DNA of 64,000 bases from Amaurobius ferox (GCA_951213105.1 OX578146.1:112267927-112331926), one strand, 5' to 3'. Shown: positions 49,485-60,545, numbered from the stretch's first letter. Numbers and translations are program-made. Notes: a model not told the origin generated them from the sequence alone.

Positions 49485-49782
49485 TCTGTCGCCCAGGCGG
49501 TGAAGTGGATAGCGTCTTCGGCTGCTGTCTTGTGGGTTCGAATCCCGAATAAGGCATGGATGTTTCTCGAGGATAAAGTCAGTCTTCCGCCTTCTGTGTC
49601 CTCGTCTAAATGTGAAGCTGCACCCCCTCCGACGTTCGTCAGTGATGGGCTCTTGTAATAAACTTTGTTCTCTCGTCTTGTGTCTTTCTTCGTTCTTTTC
49701 TGCTTCCTGCGTCACTGGTCCTGAATCGGCTCCGCCGAAACAGGAGGAGGTCATCAGTAACAACAACAACAACTACAACTAA
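49485..49782 (+). mobile_element. tRNA-headed SINE with (CAA)n tail
   Basis: The head has a degenerate A box (GTGAAGTGGATAGCG) and a B box (GGGTTCGAATCCCG). Next is a ~190-bp unique body with pyrimidine-rich and TCGGCTCCGCCGA hairpin segments. The tail is (CAA)n-like (49759-49780). Total length is about 295 bp, typical of a SINE. The (CAA)n tail matches that of the 5S SINE, which suggests the same LINE partner. A TSD is not clear. Confidence 0.82.
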
Positions 49783-50714
49783 TTCTCTATCTTGATTTAT
49801 TTTCCTTGCAATTCAGCACCATTGAAAGACACAGGTGGACAAACATGGCCGATGATTGACTCAGCCTTTGAGATGTTCTCCAAATCTAGCATGTCCAAAC
49901 GACAGGACACTTTGTTCTAAAAGTAATGATTGCGAACATCTTTATTCCCTTCCTCCTCCCGACATATAAGGGGGGGGGGGGGGAGAGACATCCAGTTATG
50001 AAGAGAAAAATATTTTTGACATCATAATGATAACGAAATCGAAAAGACTTTTCTAATTCAACTTCTTTTTTCATCATTTTTCTGTTTATATTTAGTGGCT
50101 ATTCACGGGCTCTTCAGCAAATAGAGAAGTCCCACAAATGAACAAATAGAAGTCTTCCTTTGTTCAACATCTCGTTTACGAAAAGATGAAAAGGGACAAA
50201 AAACACTTCAAAATCCCTTTGTGTGAATTACGAATAATTTCGTCAAAAACTTTTCCCCTTTTTTTTCCCACAAATTCAATTGCTACAACGTATGAATATA
50301 AGTTCTGGTTATTAAAATGACTTTACCATGCAAGGTCCCTGGGGGGAAATGATTACAGAAGTTCGAGTCTTTTATTTTAATAGGAAGGGATTATTAATTT
50401 TTCTACTTAACTTCTTGCTCAGAAATTAAAAAGAGTAAATAAAATTGAACACATTGGACAATTTCTCGAGTGTCTCTTTTAATGACGTGTTGAAGTTAAT
50501 TAAAATCAATGTCTGTAGGTAGTTTCTATTTGATAAATTTAAATACAGGATGGCTTGTCTTGAAAATTCTAATTATTCAACAAAGGAAAAAAATTATTGC
50601 AAAAACTAGATATATATAAGAATTTGTAATAGCTTCTGGCAATGGGTAAGTTCAAAAAATATTTTTGAGCCCCTTAACCTCTCACAGTCTCACTGTTAGC
50701 ATTTATTGAAGTTC
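49783..50714. other. No gene recognised; one poly-G run
   Basis: AT-rich with a 14-G run at 49970-49983. No callable feature. Confidence 0.5.
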
Positions 50715-50729
50715 ACTTTAAAATATACT

Positions 50730-50792
50730 TCTTCCCGGCCGGGGATTTATGCCCTATAAACTTTACGGTCAGGGCCCTCGGTCTGGATTTGT
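50730..50792 (+). mobile_element. Hairpin retroposon, copy F
   Basis: TCTTC precedes CCGGCC-GGGG, which pairs with CCTC-GGTCTGG (one G-U). The apical stem is GCCCT/AGGGC. The 63-bp insert is flanked by perfect 15-bp direct repeats ACTTTAAAATATACT at 50715-50729 and 50793-50807. The loop word TTTACGGT is shared with the 5S SINE copy. Confidence 0.85.
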
Positions 50793-50807
50793 ACTTTAAA
50801 ATATACT

Positions 50808-52640
50808 GTCGAGGTCATTATCATACAAGTACTGATTCGGTCAGTACACATTCAAACATACCAATATACAGAATAATTTTAACACATATTTTTATTAAAG
50901 TGAAAGTTTGTACGATGAAAAAAAGAATTAAAAATTACATTGGCTAAATTTTTGGCCAAATTTTACATCACTGTTTCTCAAATAATCAGTTTTAATTATC
51001 AAAATGTTCTTAGCCACATGAATGTATTTGTTAATTTAAATATGATATTTGTCAAAGTGTGAATGATGGGCAATTTTCTAATGGTTTCATATTGCTAAAA
51101 AGTAAAAACATTGCTGAATAAAAATTTAGTACATTTTTTTTTATTCTACGATTGATTATCAATTCGTTGGAAACATGCTCTTACCCGCTACCAAAAAATC
51201 GCTGTGTAGCCAATTCGTCTCCAATGTAAATTCAATTGTTAAATCCAATGTACATTTATGGAAATTCAAGAGATCGAATTTCAAAATCAGGTGACTGCAA
51301 CTTCGTTCAGAATATTTCTCTACGCTGGTCCACGCCTGCCATATTCCATTAGGCATTCTTAAAATTTGCCTTTGTTTTATGCTAAACAACCGATCTTTTA
51401 TCAGCCAACGTCCAGGCTTAGAAAAAAATTTATAAACACTAGCTATGTCAAACACACAATTTTTCCAAAAGCGAGAAACAGCCCACAGAAATTTTTCCAA
51501 AACCGAGAAAACTCAAGAATATTTTCAAGATATTTTTTTTTATTCTGAATATATTTAGCTTGATGTCCTCCTTTGTCGCCCTGCACGTCCTGCGGGAAAG
51601 ACAAGTTCCCCCCTTGCCCTCCCCTATGGGCGCCTATGATGTCAAAGTATAATAAGTGGACACATATATATAGTGTAAGTGGGGTATAATATGTGGACTG
51701 TTTCATACACATACGAAACAATGTGGTGGCCATTTTTTGAGCTAAAATCCGCTTAGCAACTTTCATCTCTATTTCGATTTATTTAAGCTGTGTTACATAA
51801 CTTTGAAAAAAAAAAAAAAAAAAAAAAAACATTGGATTGATGTGGCACAAATTCCTACAGCAAACATATAACCTACAAGTGAAAATTAATAAGTACATAT
51901 CAGTCTTCAAGATGGAGGAGAAAATTATACAAAATTACACCTCCATTTGGAAGGAAATTTGATACCTCTACATTCTGAAATTAATACTGCGACAATCTTT
52001 GATACAAAAAAAAAATGGTACAACGTAAAAAAAAGGGAAAAAATCAATCTATCATATATAAACTGTTTTGCAACTGACACCGAATTTGTAACAGCTTGTC
52101 CCTGTCACCTATTATGCCTGTCAAAAGCATCGAAACGACAAAAAGTAAAATTAAGTTACATGATATCCTTGCTCAGCTAGGAGGTAACATGTCTATATTT
52201 TTTCATATTTAGAAATTTGAATATTTGTTCGCTCAGGTTTATTTAACGAATTTGATATCAGTTTCCATGGTTTCTAAATGCATTAATATAGACCCGGATT
52301 ATGCAGTCTTTTGCCATTTATGAGCACTTGCATGCAAGATATTATTTCGTGCGTTAGAATGACTTTAGCTAATGACAAAACCGAGAAAACTGTGAGAGCG
52401 CTTGACAATAACAGGATGAGGACCTCTGCTGTAGATTGAAACAATACCGGAATACCGAACACAAGTACTCCTGTCACATTGTGCTGGTATTTCAATACCG
52501 GTTTTGATATGAATAGAGATGGGTCTAGCAGAAGGTTTCAATTCTTCGAACATTGCTTATTAAAAACTATGTCATATTTAAAAAAAAAAAAAAAAATTAG
52601 CAATTTTTTCCCTATAACAGAGCATTGCTTATGAGCAAGT
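50808..52640. other. No gene recognised; one long A run
   Basis: A run of about 25 A at 51806-51830 could be a decayed poly(A) tail. I could not identify a processed transcript before it. The 113- and 107-codon minus-strand frames here are unrecognised and not called. Confidence 0.45.
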
Positions 52641-52641
52641 A

Positions 52642-53098
52642 AAGTGCTCAACTGATTATTCATCACCACTCGTGGCCCATTTTTTCCCCCGGTTATTGCC
52701 ACCCCTCAACAAGGTACAGGCAATGAGATGATTTGAGAGCAATAAAACTCCTTTTCGAATTTTTCTGGTAGAAGTATTGTAACCGAATCCAGTAACCATT
52801 GAAATGGGTGATTACGGATGATCAGTTGAGCACTTTTTTTTTTTTTTTGCTTTTATATAAAGCCCTAGGGCCCATGGGACAGAATTCGCTTCATTGTATT
52901 CCCGAGCACTTAAAAATTTATTAACAAAGGTCGCAGCTATAACTCCAATCATTATTATTTCTACCAGAAAAAAATATAAAATCTTTTTATTTAAATGTTT
53001 TGTATTCGTTGATCTCTTAATCACCCCTGAAAAGCGACAATGGTCGCGAAACCATGTACATCAGGTGGTGCTAGTTGATCAATTAAGCACTTCTCTTA
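52642..53098. mobile_element. Inverted-repeat element(s) with AGTGCTCAACTGAT ends
   Basis: AAAGTGCTCAACTGATTATT at 52642 faces GATCAGTTGAGCACTTTT at 52819-52838 and a third copy, TTGATCAATTAAGCACTTC, at about 53079-53097. The left end matches the third copy over about 30 bp including CACCAC. This may be a nested or internally duplicated MITE. Boundaries and TSD are not settled. Confidence 0.55.
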
Positions 53099-53281
53099 CT
53101 CTTATTTAAAAAATAATTGTTCATTTTAAAGCGAATGCTATCATTCATAACCAAGTGACAAAAATGATAAAAATTGAATTATAAAATTCCTTATTATCAA
53201 ACGAGAGAATGATTTATTCCCAAGTACTTTTAACAAGAAATGGCAGACATCATTGTTTAAGGGCTATTACGAACCACTCTT

Positions 53282-53401
53282 TATATATATATATATATAT
53301 ATATCTGTGAATTTGCTTCTATGGTGATGTTAATATTACTTGAATTGTTTTTTATATTTTTTTTTATTTTATTTTTACATAATTCTTATTATTAGATATT
53401 T

Positions 53402-53466
<65 letters not shown>

Positions 53467-53587
53467 ATTATTAAATCCAAAGTTAGAATGTATGTAGTAA
53501 CTCATAATACACTATTCCAAATTTTTTACAAATACAAAGAAATTAAGACAAAAAGAGGAAATAATAAAGCATAATGCAAGTCATAAG
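53282..53587 (+). repeat. (AT)n runs plus second copy of the AT-linked repeat
   Basis: AT runs lie at 53282-53304 and 53405-53458. From 53460, AAATCCAAAGTTAGAATGTA through GCATAATGCAAGTCATAA is a close direct copy of 11285-11420. Both copies start directly at an (AT)n run. Confidence 0.9.
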
Positions 53588-54699
53588 GACAAAGACAATC
53601 AACAAATTTCAAAAATGAGGAATGCAAATAAGAAAACAAAAAAATCAAGCAAAAAAGCTTGCACATGGAGGAGATTTAGGCTTACGAGATTAGGCTTACG
53701 AAAAGTTCATTTCGAAAAAATTCTCATCGGGTCCATATATCTTTTCGAAATGAACACAAAAATGCTTGTTTCTGAAACACAAGATAGATTTTATCTATAA
53801 ACTTGTGTTATATGGACGACAAGCATAAAGATTGGAACAATAAAGGAAACATAAATACCTCAAAACGCACCTCTTCAGCGCAACCATGACGAGCAAAATA
53901 TGACTGGATCATCGTTGCCATATGCCAAAATGAAAAGATGTGATTTGCTGTTGCCAAAGAGAGTAATAAAAACAGTACTGCGCAATAGCAATAAAATGAG
54001 TTATTCAACTGTTAAAGCTTCGAGATAAAAAGATGAAAATATAATTGCAGGAGAATGAAGAAGTACGGCTAAAATAAGATAATAAGGGGAGAATATGAGA
54101 ATTTTATACTAATCGAAACTTATTAACTATGCTATTGACTAAATATGCAGGATATTGATACATTTTACTGGTAATTTTGAGGTTATTAATGTGCAAAGCA
54201 TGAAATTTTTTATCTGATAATCTATAAATTCTAAAAAGTTGATTAAGTATAATATTTCTAAACAATTGAATCGAGTTGCAGGAATTAAAAGGTAATAATT
54301 TATTAATATTAAATTTAAAAAAATCTTTTTTATCATATAATTTAGTAACTATCCCATGAGCAGGTTCTATAATTAGATTTAAATCCAAATAATAAACATT
54401 ATTACTAATATATAAGTTTTACTTTTTCACAGGATATCTCAGGAATGGAGCATCAAAATTTGATAAACTTATTTAAAACGATAATGACAGTAAGCCTGCT
54501 GATTTCAAACAAGATTAAGATTTTTATTTTTTTACTACAAAAAAAAAAATCAAAATTTGTTCAGATATATAGGGAAAATTATGCCTTGAATACACTTTTT
54601 GAGTTACGTGCATAGACAGACACGCAAACAAATGTGTTACATGAATAAATGTAGGCGGAACAAAATCAACAAAATATAAGAAAAATTATAGAATATACA
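53588..54699. other. No gene recognised
   Basis: AT-rich. A 94-codon minus-strand frame at 54104-54388 is Ile/Asn/Leu-rich as expected by chance and is not called. Confidence 0.45.
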
Positions 54700-56430
54700 A
54701 AATGCTTAAACAACGCTAGAAAAAAAAACATCAAAATGGAACACACCACTCTTAGATTATACCTAATCAGGGGCAAAAACGCATTGGGAATAACTGAATA
54801 ACAAATACACGAAATAGAACAATATCTTGAAGGTTGATTCAAATAATACTGCAACTCCTCAAATTTTTTTATTATTATTTATTTTATTTTTTACACCCAT
54901 ACTCATGACCCAAAGTTTTCCGGCATTTTTATGTCCCTAACTAGTAAGTACTCCCACTTACAGGGACAAAAAAAAAGTAAGTCCTGTATCCCTTACTGAA
55001 TTTAAGCCGCCAGTAGAATTTTACATTTTATCTTCAAGATCATTTTAGAAGAAATCAATGATAAATTGTTTCGTGATTAGACTTGTTCTACCGAAAAGCT
55101 TTAAGGAAAATAAATAGGAGTTCCGCTCGAAGTATTTCAGAGGACTAAGTTTGGTATAAAGGAACAATTTAGAGCAAAACGCGCCTAAAGGCACTTTTGG
55201 AAAATATTCTAAAGCATACATAAAATATTCCAAAAAGTTCGGTTGGAAAAATTTGAAATTACCCTTTAAAATATATGTAGACAAAAAAAAGGTTTCTTAA
55301 ATATAAAAATTGACTATTGCCTAATCTGTAATAAAAATACTTTATGAATAAAAGCATAAAAAGTTAATTACGAATATGAACCTGTTTCAGAAGCGAAAAA
55401 CAGTCTCCTTCATGATAAAATGACAAAATACCAGTAAAGGCAAGAACGAGTCTGGCAATAATTAGCTGTATCACATGATCCAGATATAAATCATTCCGAA
55501 ACAAAAATTCGAAAAAATGAAAGAGATAACCTATGAGGAAGGGAAAGAAGCAATAGGAGATTTAGAACACTTTATCAGTAAATCTTCCGGAATTTGATGC
55601 TGAATTTCATATCTGTCATCATCTAAGCTATATCTATAGCAGATTTCGAGAAACAAATATTACAAGGAAAATGTAATTTTTTTAATCAGAAGTGACAGAA
55701 TTAGGAATGGAAATTCTTAGTGAGTCCCCTTTACACTCTCTAGAATTTAATGAAGAATCCATATTAGTCATTATCTAAGTTATATCTACAACCAATCCTG
55801 AGAAATAGATGTTTCAAGAATAGATGTTTCATCCGACCTCCTCCAGAATTTGATGCTGAACCCATATATATCAGTTATCATCTAAGCTCTATCTATAGAT
55901 AATCTTAATAAATGTTTTGAGTATCATTATCAACGGTATTATTTACTATCAGAAAATAAAAGAATTTATCTATTTTACATTTTTTAGATCAAGGGGGGAA
56001 AAAAGACTTATTCCACTTTCAGAATTCCTTTTGCAAATTTTACAACGGTAAAATCGCAGACCAGTTTGAAAACTGTAACGAAGTAAAACTTCTGCTCAAA
56101 ATCAGATATTCTTCAAAAAATAAACTTATCTTGACTTTTTTTACAAATCCAAAGTCTGAAAATTCTTCACATATTGTTTCCTTCTCAATCTAATGAAGAC
56201 ACAAGAACAAGGAACGAAAACTGTAATAAAATTTCCCAAGTTATGCATTCATGTCTTTTTATTTTATTTATAGCAGACGAAAAAATGGCAACACAGTTTT
56301 TTGCCATTATTTCGCGGTTACTTGTGCCGGAATTATTGATAACAGGTTATCGCAAGTCCGTCATTTTGTGTCATATTCCAGTGTATGAAAGAATTTCTAA
56401 GAATTTTCTTAACCTTAGATATTTTTATAT
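54700..56430 (+). repeat. Old segmental duplication, member A
   Basis: Three blocks recur in the same order downstream: 54700-55000 matches 57370-57640; 55035-55320 (AATCAATGATAAATTGTTTC to GGTTTCTTAAAT) matches 59795-60060; 56020-56430 (CACATATTGTTTCCTTC, ATTTATAGCAGACGAAAAAAT) matches 60190-60545. The copies are strongly diverged and each has its own insertions. Member A contains the ~140-bp tandem array at 55585-55925. Confidence 0.75.
55585..55925 (+). repeat. Second array of the ~140-bp tandem repeat
   Basis: Three units with GGAATTTGATGCTGAAT, TCATCATCTAAGC, ATCTATAGCAGAT and GAGAAATAGATGTTTCAA in order match the units at 27541-28345. This array is uninterrupted, so it serves as the empty site for the 5S SINE. 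Confidence 0.85.
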
Positions 56431-56626
56431 CTAGTTCTCTACCTAATTCTAGTATACGAAAACGTATACGAAAAATTGACCAACATAAAAATATGGTTTT
56501 GTTAACTGACTAACAAAAGAAGTATAAAAAAAATGTGTAACCCAAAAAAATCATCGAACTGGGAATTAATGGATTAAACCATCCAAGTGTTTGCAGTAGT
56601 GTTACCTTTTCATACTATATTATACA

Positions 56627-56962
56627 GGGGTCCTTTTAAAGTACTTAAGCATCCCAATAACTTTGTAAGGAAAGATCCATGGATGTACACGATATGTCCA
56701 TGTACAGTAAAGTGACCATATCCAATTGAATAAAAGGGGTTCCAGCGATTACTTCTAATCAGATAATACAAACTTTGTAATATACATCTTTCTTCCATCT
56801 CGATTTGTTTGTTGTCAGTTCGTTATCCTAACTTTTTAAATTCTTCGCCAGGGACGCTGCAATCATTTTTATTCTATGGAGCATGGTCACTTTACTATAG
56901 ACAGACCTACAGTGTACACTCATGGAATTTTCCTTACAAGTTATAGGGATGCTTAAAGGATA
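56627..56962 (+). mobile_element. MITE with ~100-bp inverted ends
   Basis: The left arm (TTAAGCATCCCAATAACTTT, GTAAGGAAAGATCCATGGAT, then AGTAAAGTGACCAT) is the near complement of the right arm (ATGGTCACTTTACTATAGAC through TTATAGGGATGCTTAAAGGA). The ~130-bp centre includes TTCGTTATCCTAA and GCTGCAATCA. A decayed relative lies at 3040-3450. Non-coding; TSD not resolved. Confidence 0.8.
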
Positions 56963-56977
56963 TTTCATCAATCCATC

Positions 56978-57345
56978 ATTTTCACTTAGTTAACTTTAAA
57001 TTCATTATAACGTTTTCGTTTTATGTTTAATTGTATTTTTTAGTCATTCTTGGTAAAGGGGCATGGGGCTTTAAATAAAATGATGGTATTTTCACATAGT
57101 TGACTTTAAACCCATTATAGCATTTTTTTTCGTTTTATGTTTAATTGTATTTTCAGTCATCCTTGCTAGAGGGCGGGGGGTGGGGGGGGGGGAGAGGTTA
57201 TCCCTCTAAATGAAGTGCAGCTGACTGATGATATTTTCACATAGTTGACTTTAAATTCATTACGGTATTTTCGTTTTATGTTTAATTGTATTTTTAGTCG
57301 TCCTTGCTAAAGAGGGGGGGGGCTCTAAATGAAACGAAGCTGATA
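56978..57345 (+). repeat. Three tandem units with a G-rich insert
   Basis: TTTTCACATAGTTGACTTTAAA, then TCGTTTTATGTTTAATTGTA, then AGTCATCCTTGCTA recurs at about 56980, 57090 and 57233. Each unit carries a G-rich stretch of different length (up to GGGCGGGGGGTGGGGGGGGG), which accounts for the varying period. Confidence 0.85.
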
Positions 57346-57659
57346 AATAATAAACGAAAATTACAAATGCTGAAATAACGTCAGAGAAGAATATTAATGC
57401 GTAGCACACCACCCTCAAGCGAATTATCAAGGATCGAATAACTGAAGGAATAACTAACTGAATAATAGCAAACACCCGTAAAATCTAAGAAGTATGATTC
57501 AAATATCGGTGCACCGCCCCCTTTCTACGCCCATACAAGTGTATTTCATAAACCAAATTTTCCGACATTTTTATGCTTCAAACTTGCCTACACGGTAACA
57601 TCTCCCACTTAAAGACAAAAGATAAAAATCTGGATAGTCTACAACCGATTTTCTCATTC

Positions 57660-58375
57660 ATATTTTGTTTTATGCCCATTTGTATGATCAGCATCAAGGA
57701 AAATGTTTTTATGGCATTTCATTTGCATGATCAGCATCAGGGAAAATGCTTTTATGACATTTCATTTGCATGATCAGCATCAGGGAAAATGTTTTTATGG
57801 CATTTCATTTGTATGATCAGCATCAGGGAAAATGTTTTTATAGCATTTCATTTGCATGATCAGCATCAGGAAAAATGTTTTTATGGCATTTCATTTGCAT
57901 GATCAGCATCAGGGAAAATGTTTTTACGACATTTCATTTGCATGATCAGCATCAGAGAAAATGTTTTTATGGCATTTCATTTGCATGATCAACATCAGGG
58001 AAAATGTTTTTACGGCATTTCATTTGCATGATCAGCATCAGGGTAAAAAGGTTTTTACGACATTTCATTTGCATGATCAGCATCAGGGAAAATGTTTTTA
58101 TGGCATTTCATTTGTATGATCAGCATCAGGGAAAATGTTTTTATAGCATTTCATTTGCATGATCAGCATCAGGAAAAATGTTTTTATGGCATTTCATTTG
58201 CATGATCAGCATCAGGGAAAATGTTTTTACGACATTTCATTTGCATGATCAGCATCAGAGAAAATGTTTTTATGGCATTTCATTTGCATGATCAACATCA
58301 GGGAAAATGTTTTTACGGCATTTCATTTGCATTATCAGCATCAGGGAAAATGTTTTTATAGCATTTCATTTGCGA
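57660..58375 (+). repeat. 43-bp minisatellite, ~16 units, with higher-order repeat
   Basis: The unit is CATTTCATTTGCATGATCAG followed by CATCAGGGAAAATGTTTTTATGG, with period 43. Units lie at 57684, 57727, 57770 and so on to 58331. One spacing is 45 (58028 to 58073) because of a 2-bp insertion. A run of diagnostic variants (GTATGATC; TTTTTATAGC; CAGGAAAAATG; TTTTTACGAC; CAGAGAAAATG; GATCAACATC) repeats in the same order 303 bp apart, so seven-unit blocks were duplicated. The period is not a multiple of three, so it is not a protein repeat. Confidence 0.97.
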
Positions 58376-59532
58376 GATGCTCTTTCAAAAATATTCTTAA
58401 TTATTTAAAACTAGCAGATATGCCCGCCGTTGCTCGTGATTTATAATATGTACAAATTCTCAACACATTCATATTGCTTTTAATTATAGTAATATCTACT
58501 TAATATGTAATTATAGTAATATCTACTCTCAAGATACAAAATTATCTGCGTAAGTAAAAGTGAACAATCTTGTTCCCGGTTTTAAACCAATGCACAAAAA
58601 TATAAAGTTTGTTAAACACACGCCAAAATAAAGACACTGATATCGTAGAAGTTATTCCCATACCATTTTTCCCGTTGCAACAATCATTCAAACACATTAT
58701 GGAAAGATATGAATGTAAAAAACCTTTTTCCAATATCTTACCGTAATCTTATAGTCCATAGTTGTAATTGGTCAAATATATAATACAATATTTTTATTAA
58801 ATTTATTTTTATTTCAATTTCTTTATTATTGAAATACGATAAATTAAAAGAAAATCGTCTGCCGCATTAACTCATTTAATTTAATCCCGCTATTGAGCAA
58901 CATATCAATTTGTAAAATTAAAGTTTAGGGGAGGGGAGAAATATAGTCTATTAGTGCCATTTCTATGAAAGAATTTTTTATTAATATCTCCCATAACCCT
59001 TGGGCCTATAAACTCAAAACATGGTCGTTGTTGCCCGCGGTGCGGTAGCAAATAACCATACCAAAAAATCTGAAAAAATCCGTCAAAAACTATGAATTTA
59101 TATACTGAGCACAGAAACAAATAAACACACTTTCAATTTTATGTATATATGAATTTGTATATGAAACAGACAAACAAACTTTCATATGCATAACGCATTT
59201 AAAATCATCTGTTTTATACTAACTATAATATCGTCCCACACGGGAAATAATGCTAGCAAAATATTTAATTTCGAATAATTAGCGTTCTAATCACTCGGTT
59301 TACAAGGAAATTTCATTAACTTCTACCTCTTTGCATACTACATTCCAACGCACAAAATTTCATTGCGATAAAAGCTTTCATTCGTTATGTTCACAACTTA
59401 ATTCGTTATGTTCACAACTTAAAATTCAAATAATTCAAGTTTTCTTTTAGTATGCTATTTAAAAATATCAATATAATTCTAGTTTCTTATAGAACGCATC
59501 TACACCTTGAACTTCGATACAGACCAAAATCT

Positions 59533-59590
59533 CCGGCCATCCAAATAGCTGCTCTAAGTCTACGGACGAGTCGGATGGTCTGGGCTTTCG
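59533..59590 (+). mobile_element. Hairpin retroposon, copy E
   Basis: The insert is exactly 58 bp, CCGGCC-ATCC at the start and GGAT-GGTCTGGG-CTTTCG at the end, giving a 10-bp basal stem with one bulged T. An apical stem GTC-TACG-GAC, closed by CTC/GAG, has a UNCG-type tetraloop. The flanking repeats ACAGACCAAAATCT at 59519-59532 and 59591-59604 are identical over 14 bp. There is no poly(A) or other tail between the hairpin and the target repeat. Confidence 0.92.
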
Positions 59591-60545
59591 ACAGACCAAA
59601 ATCTTTACGAAAGCAAAATGTGTTCAAGGACTCAAAAAGCACGTTTAAAACGCCAGAATCTTGCATTCGAAAATTTTCGGCAATAAAACCTTTCTTTTCC
59701 CATATAATAATATGAAAAAGCAAAAAAGAAAACAAACTTTTATAATCCCATACTGAGTTAAAGCTTGTGGTAGGATTTTCTCTTCAAGTTTCGTTAAGAA
59801 GAAAAAAATCAATGATAAAGTGTCTTGTGATTAGGGTTATTCTGCCAAAAATCTTTAAGGAAAGCAAATAAGAGAACAACAACTCGGAGTGTTTCAAACA
59901 TGAGTTTAAAGGAGCAATTTGGAACAGAACATGCCTAAAGCACTTTTACAAAATATTCTACAGCATGTATAAAATATTCATATTCTTCAAGTTCAAGGGG
60001 GGAATCTAAAATTGTGCTTTAAAATGTTTAAAAAAAAAACCAAAAAGATTCTTAAATGTCGTGATTCGAATATATGTCTATATGTATCCTTTGTTTGCAG
60101 AAGAAAATACATCCTTTTTAAGTTGTATAGAGATAAATATAGATAAAAGAAAAAAATAATAAAATGATGTCAAGTTTTCGTATTTTTCGCTTCAAAATGT
60201 ACAAATTTACAACTGAAATCGCAGAAAAGCCCGCAAGAAATAAGAAAACTAAATTACTACTGACGCAGTGATCGATTTTCTAAAATCAATTTATATTTAT
60301 TTTATGCCCCCTAAAGTCTAAAATCCTTTACATATTGTTTCCTTCACAACTTAATGTAGACTCAAGAATAAGGGACAAATACTTCAATTAGAAGATTTTT
60401 TAAATAAAAATTCAGGTAATATATTACGTCAGGTAATATATACAGTCTATTTTTTTATTTATTTACTGCAGACGAAAAAATTGCACTAAGAAGTTTGGTT
60501 ATCTATTAATAATTGTGGTTATTGTATAAGACGCCATTTTGTCTT

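Larger units (their letters stand above)
57370..60545 (+). repeat. Old segmental duplication, member B
   Basis: This is the counterpart of 54700-56430. The matching blocks are 57370-57640, 59795-60060 and 60190-60545. About 2.1 kb between the first two, including the minisatellite and hairpin copy E, has no match in member A. Both members keep a pyrimidine-rich tract ending in an AG before ACGAAAAAAT (56277 and 60471 areas), which looks like a splice acceptor. No conserved open frame follows, so a duplicated exon is only a possibility. Confidence 0.7.

Noticed and set aside
49467..49772. A 101-codon minus-strand ORF as a gene
   Set aside because: It is antisense to the tRNA-headed SINE and its CAA tail encodes the leucine run.
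51806..51830. Poly(A) tail of a processed pseudogene
   Set aside because: No recognisable transcript or flanking direct repeat could be found upstream. A simple A-run expansion is as likely.
57660..58375. CRISPR-like array
   Set aside because: Repeats are directly adjacent with no unique spacers. This is a minisatellite in eukaryotic-type DNA.
57573..58446. Open frames through the 43-bp minisatellite as a repetitive protein
   Set aside because: The unit length is not a multiple of three, so frames shift every unit. The ORFs are artefacts.
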